Shown here piece by piece: positions 16,821 through 27,420 of a stretch of 43,122 nucleotides of DNA. The notes under the pieces are model-generated. The model did not search any database. It was not told the DNA's origin and worked only from the letters and a program-made list of their open reading frames with translations. Positions within the stretch are counted from its first letter, which is position 1; every line of letters begins with the position of its first letter. The translations under genes were made by a program, and so were the position numbers. Source of the DNA: JAICYJ01 sp038212095 (GTDB lineage: Bacteria > Actinomycetota > Thermoleophilia > Gaiellales > JAICJC01); NCBI GenBank assembly GCA_038212095.1, contig JBBQUW010000023.1:1-43122 (forward strand). Reading direction: 5' to 3'.

Positions 16821-19399
16821 TTCGCGTCCAGCCATGTGGCACCCACTCCCACCTCGACCTCGAGCGGCGGATCGAGCGGATACGCCTGCACCATCTCCTC
16901 GACGACCAGCGTGCGCATCGCAGCCACCTCTCCATCCCGAGTCTCGAACACGAGCTCGTCGTGCACCTGCAGCACGAGCCGTGATTCCAGCCGCTCATCG
17001 CGCAGGCGGCGATGACATTCGATCATCGCGACCTTGATGATATCGGCCGCGCTGCCCTGCATGACGGTGTTGACCGCAAGCCGCTCGCCGAGGCTGCGCG
17101 TGTTGTAGTTGGAGGCGCGCAGTTCCGGGATGGGCCGGCGGCGCCCGAACAGGGTGGTGACGTAGCCATCCTGCTTGGCCCGTTCGACCACGCTGCGCAT
17201 GAACTCGTTGACGTGCGGGAAGCGGGCCAGGTAGAGATCGATGTAGGACTGCGCCTCCTCGCGGGAGATCGAGAGCTGCTCGGACAGGCCAAACGAGCTG
17301 ATGCCGTAGATGATGCCGAAATTGACCGCCTTGGCCCGGTTGCGCTCCTCCGGTGTCAGCTGCTCGGCCGGCTTGCCCAGCACCTCCGACGCGGTGATGC
17401 GGTGGATGTCGTCGCCGCGTGCGAACGCCTCCCGCAGCGCCGGCTCACCCGACAGATGAGCCAGGATCCGCAGCTCGACCTGCGAGTAGTCGGCGGACAT
17501 GATCGAGCAGCCGGGAGCCGCCACGAAGGCGCCGCGGATCTCCCGGCCGAGCGGCGTTCGGATGGGAATGTTCTGGAGATTGGGCCGGATCGAGCTGAGC
17601 CGCCCGGTGGCGGCGGTGGTCTGGCTGAACGTCGTGTGGAGGCGCCCATCGGCCGGGTCGATCAGGCTTGGCAGCGGCTCCAGGTACGTATTCAAGAGCT
17701 TCGACTGCTCGCGCCAGGCCTCGACCAGATCGACGATCGGATGCAGTGCCCGCAGCTTGCTGAGCACGCGCGCATCGGTGGAGTAGCCGGTCTTGCCTTT
17801 GCGGTCGGTGGGCAGCCCCAGCCGGTCGAACAGCACCTCGCCCAGCTGCTTGGGCGATCCGATCACGAACGGCCCGCCGGCCAGCTCGTGCAACTGCAGC
17901 TCGAGCTCGTCCAGCTGATCGCGCAGCTTGGCCGCGATCTCGGCCAGCCGGTAGCTGTCGACCAGCACGCCGAAGGTCTCCATCGCACCCAGCACAGGCA
18001 CCAGCGGCAGCTCGATCTCCTGGTACAGCGCGGTCATCTCGCGTTGCTCGATCCGCTCCGCCAGTCCGGCATGGATGGCGATCTGGGTGGCGGCGGCAGC
18101 CACCAGCGCCGCTGTCTCGGGGTCGGACTGGACGGTCACCGCCATCCCGCGCTCCTCGGCCAGGTCGGCGATCTCGTAGCCCGACCGGCCCGGATCGAGC
18201 AGGTAGGCGGCCAGCTGGGTGTCGCCGGCCGGCAGCAGCCCGGGAAGGTGCAGCCCGTGGGTGATCACACGCCGATCGCCGAGCGCCGCGATCAGGTCAG
18301 AGCCGTCCACCTCGACCACCAGCACGTCACCATCGGGCGGCGCAACCGCCGCGCGGCCGGCGGCGGTCGCCAGACCGACCTCGTGCGGCAGCCCCGCCAG
18401 CTCGGACCGATCCGCCTCGTGCCAACCGAGCTCGCTGCGCTCGACCTCGCCGCCCGGCGCTGCCGGGATCGCCTCTTCCAGCTCGTCGACACGCTTCAGC
18501 AGCGCCCGGAACTCGAGCCGGCGGAACATCTCCTTGATGCCCGAACGGTCGGGCGGGGCGGCGATCAGCTGGACGAAGTCGACCTCAATCGCAAGCCCAC
18601 GGTCGATCGTCGCCAGCTGCTTGGATTTGACCGCGTCCTCGGTCGCATCCTGCAGCGACTGGCGTCGCTTGTCGCCCGGCACCTGGTCGAGGTGGGCATA
18701 GATCCCCTCCATGCTGCCGAACTGCACCAGCAGATCGGCAGCAGTCTTCTCGCCAATGCCCGGCACCCCTCTGATGTTGTCCGAGCTGTCACCCTTGAGG
18801 CCGATGAAGTCAGGGATCAGCTCCGGACCGATGCCGTAGCGCTGCCGGATGCGGTCGGGTGTGTACACGACCACGTCCGAAATGCCGCGCGGCGTCATCA
18901 TGATGCAGACGTTGTCGGAGGCAAGCTGGAAGGCGTCACGGTCGGTCGAGACGACGCAGACACGATGGCCGTCGCGCTCGGCAATGGCCGAGAGCGTCCC
19001 GATCACGTCGTCGGCCTCCATCCCCTCCACCCGCAGGTTGCGGTATCCGAAGGCATCAACCAGCGGCTCGAAGAACGGTCGCTGCTGCTTGAGCAGCTCC
19101 GGAGTCGGCTTTCGATGCGCCTTGTACTGCGCGTCGAGCTCGAGCCGGGCGGTGGGGCGCTCGTCCCACGCCACGAGCACGGTCGGCGGCCGGTAGTCGG
19201 CGAGCAGCTTCATCAGCATGTTGGCCATGCCGAGCAGCGCGTTGGTGGGCTGGCCGTCCGCCGTCTGCAGCTCCTCGGGCAGCGCGTGGAAGGCGCGGTA
19301 GGCAAGGCCGTTGCCGTCGATCAGAAAGACGTCACAGCCCTTGGCCGGCGCATCGTCGAGGTCGATGTCGGACGGCTTGGTCTGCTTCACGGTTGCCAC
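16817..19399 (-). CDS. polA: DNA polymerase I
   Basis: 860 residues. The 5'-3' exonuclease spans about 22-300 (VFLIDGNGLAYRAFHA, VEGMEADDVIGTL, STDRDAFQL, GLKGDSSDNIRGVPGIGEKTA). The central domain lacks the acidic residues of the 3'-5' proofreading site, as in Taq-like enzymes. The polymerase domain shows motif A SADYSQVELRILAHLSG, motif B RAKAVNFGIIYGISSFG and motif C LQVHDELVFE. It fills repair gaps and removes primers. The GTG at 19399 is 6 nt after TAGGCT, with no Shine-Dalgarno. That -10 overlaps the end of the upstream hydrolase gene. Confidence 0.97.
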   Translation of the reverse strand: MATVKQTKPSDIDLDDAPAKGCDVFLIDGNGLAYRAFHALPEELQTADGQPTNALLGMANMLMKLLADYRPPTVLVAWDERPTARLELDAQYKAHRKPTPELLKQQRPFFEPLVDAFGYRNLRVEGMEADDVIGTLSAIAERDGHRVCVVSTDRDAFQLASDNVCIMMTPRGISDVVVYTPDRIRQRYGIGPELIPDFIGLKGDSSDNIRGVPGIGEKTAADLLVQFGSMEGIYAHLDQVPGDKRRQSLQDATEDAVKSKQLATIDRGLAIEVDFVQLIAAPPDRSGIKEMFRRLEFRALLKRVDELEEAIPAAPGGEVERSELGWHEADRSELAGLPHEVGLATAAGRAAVAPPDGDVLVVEVDGSDLIAALGDRRVITHGLHLPGLLPAGDTQLAAYLLDPGRSGYEIADLAEERGMAVTVQSDPETAALVAAAATQIAIHAGLAERIEQREMTALYQEIELPLVPVLGAMETFGVLVDSYRLAEIAAKLRDQLDELELQLHELAGGPFVIGSPKQLGEVLFDRLGLPTDRKGKTGYSTDARVLSKLRALHPIVDLVEAWREQSKLLNTYLEPLPSLIDPADGRLHTTFSQTTAATGRLSSIRPNLQNIPIRTPLGREIRGAFVAAPGCSIMSADYSQVELRILAHLSGEPALREAFARGDDIHRITASEVLGKPAEQLTPEERNRAKAVNFGIIYGISSFGLSEQLSISREEAQSYIDLYLARFPHVNEFMRSVVERAKQDGYVTTLFGRRRPIPELRASNYNTRSLGERLAVNTVMQGSAADIIKVAMIECHRRLRDERLESRLVLQVHDELVFETRDGEVAAMRTLVVEEMVQAYPLDPPLEVEVGVGATWLDAK

Positions 19400-19403
19400 G
19401 GGA

Positions 19404-20183
19404 TCAGCCTATCGACAGGAACCCGAGCACGAGGCGGTCGAACTCGTCCGGGCGCTCCATGCTGGGCAGGTGGGCGGTGCCTGCGATCAGCTCACGGCGG
19501 GCGCTGGGAAGCGCGGCTGCGATCACGTCCGCCATCTGGTGCATGTCGGCGATATCGTGCTCGCCGACCACAACCAGCGCTGGAGCAGCGACCTCGCCCA
19601 GCCGGCTGCCCAGGTCGGCAACCAAGAGCGCCTCCTCGGCCGCCTCGCCGGCCGCGAGCTGCAGCTCGAAGGCGCGCCGCTGCATCTGGTGCACGTCGCG
19701 CCAGACCCCGGCATCGACCTCGTCCGGCGAGCGGCCGTCGCCGTCCACCCAGAACCGCGCGTTGACCTCGCTGGCTGCATCCAGATCGCCCGCCGCCAGC
19801 GCCGCCTCCTCGGCGGCAGCGAACTCCCGCACGTCCTGCGACCACTCGTGGTCGGGCAGCCCGGCGCCGCTCAGCACGAGCCTCGAGACCAGGTCGGGCC
19901 GCGCCACCGCCAGCTCGAGCGCGACCCGGCCGCCCAGCGAGACGCCCACCACCGCCGCCTGGGTGATGGCCTGGTAATCGAGCAGCTGGGCCAGGTCGGC
20001 GGCGTGGGAGAATGGCTGAGGAGCGATCGGCGAGCGGCCGAACCCACGCATGTCATGGCGTAGCAGGCGATGGCCGGGCACGAACGAGGGCCACTGGCGA
20101 TCCCACATGCGGCTGTCACAGATGCCGGCATGCACGAGCACCAACGGCCTGCCCTCACCCTCCAGTTGGTGATACAGAGCCAT
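19404..20183 (-). CDS. Alpha/beta hydrolase
   Basis: 259 residues with a full catalytic triad in view: nucleophile Ser82 in VVGVSLGGRVA, Asp210 in VVVGEHD, and His238 in GTAHLPSMERPDEF. The oxyanion stretch is LVLVHAG near residue 14-20. The layout resembles 3-oxoadipate enol-lactonase and related esterases; the substrate is not determinable. The ATG at 20183 has TAGGGT 8 nt upstream. It ends 4 bases before polA, which also has its own promoter. Confidence 0.85.
   Translation of the reverse strand: MALYHQLEGEGRPLVLVHAGICDSRMWDRQWPSFVPGHRLLRHDMRGFGRSPIAPQPFSHAADLAQLLDYQAITQAAVVGVSLGGRVALELAVARPDLVSRLVLSGAGLPDHEWSQDVREFAAAEEAALAAGDLDAASEVNARFWVDGDGRSPDEVDAGVWRDVHQMQRRAFELQLAAGEAAEEALLVADLGSRLGEVAAPALVVVGEHDIADMHQMADVIAAALPSARRELIAGTAHLPSMERPDEFDRLVLGFLSIG
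19406..19411 (-). promoter_or_regulatory. -10 element of polA (leaderless)
   Basis: TAGGCT on the minus strand, 6 nt before the polA GTG and inside the last codons of the hydrolase gene; its first three bases are that gene's penultimate sense region, not its stop. Confidence 0.5.
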
Positions 20184-20191
20184 CGGCGGAA

Positions 20192-20197
20192 ACCCTA
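20192..20197 (-). promoter_or_regulatory. -10 element of hydrolase gene
   Basis: TAGGGT on the minus strand, 8 nt before the ATG at 20183. Confidence 0.4.
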
Positions 20198-20247
20198 CCG
20201 CGCCGCCCCTGCCATCGCCTGCCGCCGATCCCGCGCGAGCGAGCGGT

Positions 20248-20253
20248 TACGCT
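20248..20253 (+). promoter_or_regulatory. -10 element of malic enzyme gene
   Basis: TACGCT, 9 nt before the ATG at 20263; near-leaderless. Confidence 0.4.
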
Positions 20254-20262
20254 TCGCGATCC

Positions 20263-21705
<1,443 letters not shown>

Positions 21706-21717
21706 AGGTTCTGAACC

Positions 21718-21741
21718 GACCGCCGCCGTGACGGCGCGGTC
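21718..21741. terminator. Hairpin between malic enzyme and glnA
   Basis: GACCGCCGCC, GTGA tetraloop, GGCGCGGTC: a GC-rich stem with one bulged base and a GNRA-type loop, shared by the two converging genes. There is no U-tract, so factor-independent termination is uncertain. Confidence 0.4.
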
Positions 21742-23065
21742 AGTAGCGATCCATGTACTCGTCGATCTCCCACTTGTGCACCTGCTCGTTGTACGACGCC
21801 CACTCGTCGCGCTTGAGCCGGATGTACTCGGAGAAGATGTGCTCGCCCAGCGCCTCGCGCATCACCGCATCACCCTCCAGCGCATCCAGCGCCTTGGTCA
21901 GGTCGTGCGGCAGGCTGGTGATGCCGAGCTCGGTGGACTCCTGTTCGGAGAGGTCGTAGATGTTGCGGTTGACTGGCGCCGGCGGCGTCATCGCGTTGAC
22001 GATGCCATGCAGGCCCGCCTGCAGCATGCAGGCCAGCGCCAGGTAGGGGTTGGCGGTCGGATCGGGCGTGCGCAGCTCGATCCGGGTCGAGCGGCCGCGC
22101 TTGGACGGCACCCGGATGGCCGCGGAGCGGTTGCCGGGCGACCACGCGATGTAGACGGGCGCCTCATAGCCGGGCAGCAGCCGCTTGTAGGAGTTGACGG
22201 TCGGGTTGGCGACCGCCGTGATGGCGGGCAGGTGGTCGAGGATGCCGGCGATGTAGCTGTACGCCTCCTTGGACAGCTTGAGGTCGTCGCCCTCGTCCAG
22301 GAAGGCGTTCTCGTCGCCGCGTGACAGGGACTGGTTGACGTGCATGCCCGAGCCGTTCTCGCCATGCAGCGGCTTGGCCATGAAGGTCGCGTGCATGCCG
22401 TGCTGCGCGGCGATCACCTTGACCACCATCCGGAACGTGATCAGGTTGTCGGCGGTCGAGAGCGCATCGCCGTGGCGAAAGTCGATCTCGTGCTGGCCGA
22501 TCGCGACCTCGTGGTGGGCGGCCTCGAGGTGAAAGCCCATCTGCTGCAGCGTGATCTCGATGTCGCGGCGGCAGTCCTCGCCCTTATCCATCGGCGCGAC
22601 GTCGAAGTAGCTCGCGGAGTCGTGGGGGTCGACGGTCGGGTTGCCGTCTCCGTCGAGCCGAAACAGGAAGAACTCGGCCTCGGGGCCAACCTGCATCGTG
22701 TACCCCAGCTCCGCGGCCTGCTTGAGCACGCGCTTGAGGTTCGAGCGGGGATCGCCGGCAAACGGCGCTCCGTCCGGGTCGGCGACGTCGCAGATCAGCC
22801 GCGCGGTGCGGGCGTTCTCGGTGCCGCGCCAGGGCAGCAGCGCGTAGGTGTCGGGGTCGGGCAGGAAGTACATGTCCGACTGCTCGATCCGCTTGAAGCC
22901 GCGGATCGACGACCCGTCGAACATCAGCTCGTTGTCGAGCGCCTTCTCCAGCTCCTCAACCGGGATGGAGACGTTCTTCACCGCCCCGTACGGCTCGGTG
23001 AACTGGAGCCGCACGAACGCGACGTTGTCGCGCCGGCAGCGCTCGAGAACTTCCTGCTTGTCCAT
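21740..23065 (-). CDS. glnA: Glutamine synthetase, type I (alpha subtype)
   Basis: 441 residues, the compact alpha form. Signatures: beta-grasp MFDGSSIRGF, ATP/metal segments GPEAEFFLF and HHEVAIGQHEID, KPLHGENGSGMHVN, and NPTVNSYKRLLPGYEAPVYIAWSPGNRS. It lacks the ~25-residue insertion and the NLYDLPPEE adenylylation site of the beta type (here NIYDLSEQES). Control is therefore more likely by feedback or gene regulation than by GlnE. It makes glutamine from glutamate, ammonia and ATP. A GAGGAGGG ribosome site precedes the ATG by 2-3 nt. Confidence 0.96.
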   Translation of the reverse strand: MDKQEVLERCRRDNVAFVRLQFTEPYGAVKNVSIPVEELEKALDNELMFDGSSIRGFKRIEQSDMYFLPDPDTYALLPWRGTENARTARLICDVADPDGAPFAGDPRSNLKRVLKQAAELGYTMQVGPEAEFFLFRLDGDGNPTVDPHDSASYFDVAPMDKGEDCRRDIEITLQQMGFHLEAAHHEVAIGQHEIDFRHGDALSTADNLITFRMVVKVIAAQHGMHATFMAKPLHGENGSGMHVNQSLSRGDENAFLDEGDDLKLSKEAYSYIAGILDHLPAITAVANPTVNSYKRLLPGYEAPVYIAWSPGNRSAAIRVPSKRGRSTRIELRTPDPTANPYLALACMLQAGLHGIVNAMTPPAPVNRNIYDLSEQESTELGITSLPHDLTKALDALEGDAVMREALGEHIFSEYIRLKRDEWASYNEQVHKWEIDEYMDRY

Positions 23066-23102
23066 GACCCTCCTCGACGTGTCGACCGCTGGGAACCGGC
23101 GC

Positions 23103-23112
23103 AGTCTATCGT
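23103..23112. promoter_or_regulatory. Overlapping divergent -10 elements of glnA and the MFS gene
   Basis: TAGACT on the minus strand at 23103-23108 lies 37 nt before glnA. TATCGT on the plus strand at 23107-23112 lies 9 nt before the MFS gene. The hexamers share two bases, so the promoters cannot be occupied together. Confidence 0.45.
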
Positions 23113-23121
23113 TGGCGCCCG

Positions 23122-24285
23122 ATGCGACTCGGCATCAACAGGAACGTGTGGGCGATGGGCTGGACGAGCCTGCTGAACGACGCGTCGTCAGAGCTGCTCT
23201 ATCCGGTTCTGCCGCTGTTTCTGACCGTGACGCTGGGCGCCCCGGCGGCTGCCGTGGGAGCCGTGGAGGGGGCTGCCGATGCGGCCTCGCAGGTGGTGGG
23301 TCTGTACGTCGGCAGGCGCTCGGACAGGATGCGGCGGCGGATGCCGTTCGTGTGGGCCGGCTACACGCTGTCGAACATCGCAAAGCCGCTGGTCGCGGTG
23401 GCACCCGCCTGGGGCTGGGTGCTGGGCGCGCGGGTGCTCGACCGCACCGGCAAGGGGGTGCGCACGGCGCCCCGCGACGCGCTGCTGCGCGACTCGAGCG
23501 GTGCCGGCCGCAGTGGTTCAGTGTTCGGCTTTCACCGCTTCATGGACTCGCTGGGCGCGGTGATCGGCCCGCTGCTCGCCCTGGCCATGCTGGAGGTCGG
23601 GCTCTCGTTGCGTCAGGTGATCGCGGTCGCGGTGGTGCCGGCCCTCTTGACGATGCTGGCGCTGCGGCGCGTTCGGGACGTGCCGGCTCGATCGCCCGCC
23701 ACAGCCCGAGAGGGTGCCGCTTCCGGCAGCGTCCGCTCGCTGGGTCGGCCGTTCTGGCTCTTCACGGCGGCCTGGACGATCTTCTCGCTGGGCAACTCAG
23801 CCGACGTCTTCCTGCTCCTGCGGGCGCGCGACCTGGGCCTGGGCGCGGGCGCTGTGGTGCTGGCCTATGCGCTCTACAACGCGCTCTACTCCGGGCTGTC
23901 ATGGCCGCTCGGCCACCTCTCCGACCGGGTCGGCAGACGCCGGGTGCTGGGGGTGGGGCTGGTGGTGTTCGCGGCCGTGTACGCCGGCTTCGGCCTGGCG
24001 ACCGACGGCATTGCCGTGTGGCCGCTGATGGCCGTGTACGGGGTGTACATCGCGGCCACCGACGGCGTCGGCAAGGCGATGGTGTCCGACCTCTCCCCGG
24101 CCGACGACCGCGCCACCGGCCAGGGCATGTTCAAGCTGGCGACCGGCGGGGCCTCGGTGGTAGCCAGCCTCGTCGCGGGAGTGCTGTGGCAGGCCGTCTC
24201 ACCGGCGGCGGTGTTCGCACTGGGAACGGCGGCGGCGCTGCTGGCGCTGGGAGCGCTGGCCGTGACGCCGTCACGCCACCGCTGA
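23122..24285 (+). CDS. MFS transporter
   Basis: 387 residues with about 11-12 hydrophobic segments. The TM2-TM3 loop YVGRRSDRMRRRMPF and TM8-TM9 loop HLSDRVGRRRVLG are the duplicated MFS signatures, and DRTGKGVRTAPRDALLRD in the middle of the N-half is characteristic of a family of uncharacterised MFS proteins. The substrate is unknown. The ATG at 23122 has TATCGT 9 nt upstream. The stop TGA is directly followed by the complementary stop of the convergent GCS2 gene, with no spacer. Confidence 0.85.
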   Translation: MRLGINRNVWAMGWTSLLNDASSELLYPVLPLFLTVTLGAPAAAVGAVEGAADAASQVVGLYVGRRSDRMRRRMPFVWAGYTLSNIAKPLVAVAPAWGWVLGARVLDRTGKGVRTAPRDALLRDSSGAGRSGSVFGFHRFMDSLGAVIGPLLALAMLEVGLSLRQVIAVAVVPALLTMLALRRVRDVPARSPATAREGAASGSVRSLGRPFWLFTAAWTIFSLGNSADVFLLLRARDLGLGAGAVVLAYALYNALYSGLSWPLGHLSDRVGRRRVLGVGLVVFAAVYAGFGLATDGIAVWPLMAVYGVYIAATDGVGKAMVSDLSPADDRATGQGMFKLATGGASVVASLVAGVLWQAVSPAAVFALGTAAALLALGALAVTPSRHR

Positions 24286-25455
24286 TTACACCGCCTCGGT
24301 GGCGTCGGCGATCTCCTCGCTCACCTCGTGCGTGTCGTGGTTGGCGTTCCACACCTGCAGCTGTCGCTGCGAGCCGGTGCCATTCTCGATCATCCATTCC
24401 ACGCGCGCCAACTGCTCGGCGCAGCCCAGGTCGCGGGCGATCGGCTTCAGCTCCTTCAGCCGCCGCTTGGCCAGCGTGCGGGCCGGCACCTTGATCCGCT
24501 TGCCAGCGCCGAGATCCATCAGCGGCGCATCGAGCCCATACCGAGCCGCCAGCCACTTGTTCTCGGACAGCAGCATCCGGTTGTAGGCGACGGGGGGGTT
24601 GCCGGCGTCGATCTCGTCCAGCGTCTGCTTGACCAGACACTGGACGTAGGCGGCCAGTGCGACCGTGTCCTCGACGCGCGTCTGGACGTCCATCACCCGC
24701 AGCTCGATGGTGCCGAACCGGGGGTGCGGCCGCACGTCCCACCACAGGTGGGTGTAGTCGCCGATTGCGCCGGTGGCCTCCATGAACCCGACCGCGTCGG
24801 CGTAGTCCTGGTAGCTCTCGAACCGGGGCGAGATGCCGCTGCGCGGGAATGAGGCGAAGATCATCGCCCGAGTGGAGTGAAGCCCGGTCACCTCACCGCG
24901 CCAGAACGGCGAGTTGGCCGATAGCGCCAGCAGCACCGGCAGCTCGATCAGCACGCCCTCCATCACCTGGAGCGCCGCCTCGGGAGTGGGCACCGCGACG
25001 TGAACGTGCATGCCGAACACCAGTTCTCGGCGGGCGACGTACTGCAGCATCTCCACCAGCATCCGGTAGCGATCGCGGGCGGTGATCTTCTGATCCTCAT
25101 AGAGCGAGAAGGGATGTGTGGCGGCGGCGCCCAGCCGCATGCCACGGTCGCGCGCCAGCGCCGCCGCGTACTGGCGGATTCCGCGCAGGTCGGACTCGGC
25201 GGCCGCGATGTCGTCGCAGACGACGGTGCCCGACTCGAGCACGCACTGCATCAGCTCCGGCTTCAGCTGCTCACTGTAGGGGCCATCCAGGGCGGCTTCG
25301 AGCAGCGGTTCCACGCCCGAGACGAGGTCGAAGCCGGCGGCGTCGAGCAGCATGTACTCCTCCTCGACGCCCACCGTCAGCGGTGGGCCGTCGCCGAACG
25401 CGTGATCGAGCACGCTCGGTCGTGCCGCCCCCTTGGCCGGATTGTTCGCAGACAT
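24286..25455 (-). CDS. Carboxylate-amine ligase, GCS2 family (YbdK-like)
   Basis: 389 residues of the glutamate-cysteine ligase type 2 family. Marks: TVGVEEEYMLLD near residue 25, LESGTVVCDD, ELVFGMHVHVAV, LLALSANSPFWRG, WWDVRPHPRFGTIELRVMD and NKWLAARYG. Members join a carboxylate, often glutamate, to an amine with ATP; YbdK itself is a weak glutamate-cysteine ligase. Whether this one makes gamma-glutamylcysteine or another amide is unknown. ATG 25455 lies exactly 6 nt after TACAAC; the frame is open upstream but without support. Confidence 0.87.
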   Translation of the reverse strand: MSANNPAKGAARPSVLDHAFGDGPPLTVGVEEEYMLLDAAGFDLVSGVEPLLEAALDGPYSEQLKPELMQCVLESGTVVCDDIAAAESDLRGIRQYAAALARDRGMRLGAAATHPFSLYEDQKITARDRYRMLVEMLQYVARRELVFGMHVHVAVPTPEAALQVMEGVLIELPVLLALSANSPFWRGEVTGLHSTRAMIFASFPRSGISPRFESYQDYADAVGFMEATGAIGDYTHLWWDVRPHPRFGTIELRVMDVQTRVEDTVALAAYVQCLVKQTLDEIDAGNPPVAYNRMLLSENKWLAARYGLDAPLMDLGAGKRIKVPARTLAKRRLKELKPIARDLGCAEQLARVEWMIENGTGSQRQLQVWNANHDTHEVSEEIADATEAV

Positions 25456-25461
25456 GCAGGG

Positions 25462-25467
25462 GTTGTA
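25462..25467 (-). promoter_or_regulatory. -10 element of GCS2 ligase gene (leaderless)
   Basis: TACAAC on the minus strand, 6 nt before the ATG at 25455. Confidence 0.45.
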
Positions 25468-25654
25468 CCGGAATCGCGGGCCAGCGGGAAGGGATGCGGA
25501 CGCAACCCGCCGAAATGCCAGGTTGCGCGACCGACCTGTGCCGGAGGGCGGCAGGGCTACCATCCACCTCCCCGGCACCCGCTGGGCGCGCGGCCGTGAA
25601 ACCGATGCTCACTCCCCTGCCATCGACCCCCTCAGCACGCCGCCGGCAGCCGGC

Positions 25655-27337
25655 GTGCTAGTCGATCCCGCCACCACGACGCCTGCCCGGGCGGGGGCGC
25701 TCGACGCCGTCCGCACTGCCCAGACCGCGCTGCTCTGCGCGGCGTTGGCAGCGCTGGTTGCGCTGGCGACCCACGTGCTCGGCCCGCCCGCGGGTGATGC
25801 GCCGGCCCACATCTTCCAGACGCTCTCGTTCGCTCGCCACGGCTACGCGCTGTGGGACAACTACTGGTACGCCGGGTACTACCAGTACGTCCTGTACAGC
25901 GCCGTGTACTACCCGGTGGCAGCGATCGGCGGCATCGTCCCGGTGGCGGTGGCCTCGGCCTCCTTCGCAGCGTGGGCCTTCGCCAGCGCGGCCGGCCGGC
26001 TGTGGGGGCTGCCGGCACGGCTGCCGAGCCTCGCGTTCGCCGCGACCGCGCCGACGATCGTCATGGTGTCGGGCATGTATCCGTTCGGCGCCGGCGTGGC
26101 GGTGGCGTGCATGGTGTTGGTGCTGCTGCAGCGCCGCCACACGGTAGCCGCGGCAATCGCGATCGTGGCTGTTCCTGCGTTCTCACCGCTGGCATTCCTG
26201 CTGCTCCTGGTCGTGCTGGCGGCCGCCTTTGTCACCTCGCCCTCGCCGCGCCGCACGCTGCGCGCGAACCGCTGGCCGACCGGCGCCGTGGTCGGCGCGC
26301 TGGTGGCCGCGGCCGCACTGAAGCTGGTGTTCGCCCAGCCCGGCTACTACCCATTTTCGGCGGTCGATCTCGCGACCGCGCTCGGCTTCAGCGCCGTAGG
26401 GCTGGCGCTTGCGCACGGACGCCTCCGGCGCGACTTCCTGAGCGCGCTGTTCGTGCTGTACGGGCTGGTCAACGTGCTGCTGTTCTTGGTGCCCTCACCG
26501 GTGGGCGCCAACGCCACCCGGCTGTACTCGATCGCCGCACTGCCGCTGCTGTGGCTGGCCTCGCGCTCGCGGAGGCCGGCCCTGCGCGGCCGTTGGGTGC
26601 TGGCGATCCTGACGGTCGCGTTCGTCGCCCAGGCCGCACCGTACGCCGCCTCGGCCTATCGCTCCTACCAGGACAGCACGACCGCATCTGCGCCGTACTG
26701 GAAGCCAGCGCTGACGTTCCTGCGCGGCCACGCGGATGCCGGCTACCGCGTGGAGGTGGTTGCGACGTCGGGCCACTGGGAGGCCTACTACCTGGCCCGG
26801 GCCGGCGTGCCATTGGCACGGGGCTGGTACCGGCAGGCGGACTTTCCGCAGAACACGGTGCTCTACCAGCCCACCATCTCGGCCGCGGCCTACCAGGCGT
26901 GGCTACGCTCGCTCGGCATCAAGTACGTGCTCCTGCCGGACGTGCCGCTGGACTACAGCAGCCAGGCCGAGGCGGCACTGATACGTTCGGGTACCTCCGG
27001 GCTGGCGCCGGCCGGATCGGCTCCTCACTGGCGCTTCTACAGGCTGCCCGACGCCGTCGGCATCGTGTCGGGCCTCACCACGCAGCCGCTCGACGTGCAC
27101 GTCACCTCGGCCGCGATCAGCTTCGCCGCCACCCGCGCCGGCAACTTCACGATCCGCGTGCGCTACAGCCCGTACTGGCGTACCAGCACCCCGACCTGCC
27201 TCACCGAGACCGCGGGTGGCATGACCAGCGTACGGGTGGACAGCCCAGGCGTGGTCTCGCTCTCGATGCCCGATCCGTTGGACGCTGTCTTCGGAAGCGC
27301 CGCGCCGGCCACCACCACCTGCCCGGCCGGCGCCTGA
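25655..27337 (+). CDS. Large polytopic membrane protein of unknown function
   Basis: About 560 residues, not recognised by function. Roughly ten hydrophobic segments from residue ~20 to ~350 are followed by a soluble, probably extracytoplasmic domain of about 240 residues with GHWEAYYLARAGVPLARGWYRQ and LGIKYVLLPDVPLD. A GDAPAHIFQTLSFARHGYALWDNYWYAGYYQY loop after TM1 resembles the acidic first loop of GT-C glycosyltransferases and 6-pyruvoyl-tetrahydropterin synthase-related membrane proteins. The start is uncertain: GTG 25655 precedes the first membrane segment, and GTG 25538 in the same frame is an alternative. It is divergent from the GCS2 ligase. Confidence 0.65.
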   Translation: MLVDPATTTPARAGALDAVRTAQTALLCAALAALVALATHVLGPPAGDAPAHIFQTLSFARHGYALWDNYWYAGYYQYVLYSAVYYPVAAIGGIVPVAVASASFAAWAFASAAGRLWGLPARLPSLAFAATAPTIVMVSGMYPFGAGVAVACMVLVLLQRRHTVAAAIAIVAVPAFSPLAFLLLLVVLAAAFVTSPSPRRTLRANRWPTGAVVGALVAAAALKLVFAQPGYYPFSAVDLATALGFSAVGLALAHGRLRRDFLSALFVLYGLVNVLLFLVPSPVGANATRLYSIAALPLLWLASRSRRPALRGRWVLAILTVAFVAQAAPYAASAYRSYQDSTTASAPYWKPALTFLRGHADAGYRVEVVATSGHWEAYYLARAGVPLARGWYRQADFPQNTVLYQPTISAAAYQAWLRSLGIKYVLLPDVPLDYSSQAEAALIRSGTSGLAPAGSAPHWRFYRLPDAVGIVSGLTTQPLDVHVTSAAISFAATRAGNFTIRVRYSPYWRTSTPTCLTETAGGMTSVRVDSPGVVSLSMPDPLDAVFGSAAPATTTCPAGA

Positions 27338-27385
27338 CCACGGGGCCCGTGCGTGCCCTCATCCTGTCCATTGCCGTTCAGAGTT

Positions 27386-27414
27386 TTGACTATCGCGATA
27401 TATCGTGATACAAC
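27386..27414 (+). promoter_or_regulatory. padR promoter with 20-bp palindromic operator
   Basis: -35 TTGACT (27386-27391), a 17-bp spacer and -10 TACAAC (27409-27414). The spacer is filled by a near-perfect palindrome at 27391-27410, TATCGCGATA-TATCGTGATA, with a single mismatched pair. Such AT-rich TATCGCGATA-type sites are what PadR family repressors commonly bind, so autoregulation is likely. Confidence 0.8.
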
Positions 27415-27420
27415 ACTGAC

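Noticed and set aside
17012..19765. A 917-codon open frame antisense to polA, and similar long frames opposite uvrA, uvrB and dnaJ
   Set aside because: Long antisense frames are expected in GC-rich genes; the sense strands encode clear conserved proteins and the antisense products have shadow composition.
25433..25654. Longest reading of the large membrane protein
   Set aside because: It overlaps the start and promoter of the divergent GCS2 gene and adds low-complexity residues without any family resemblance.
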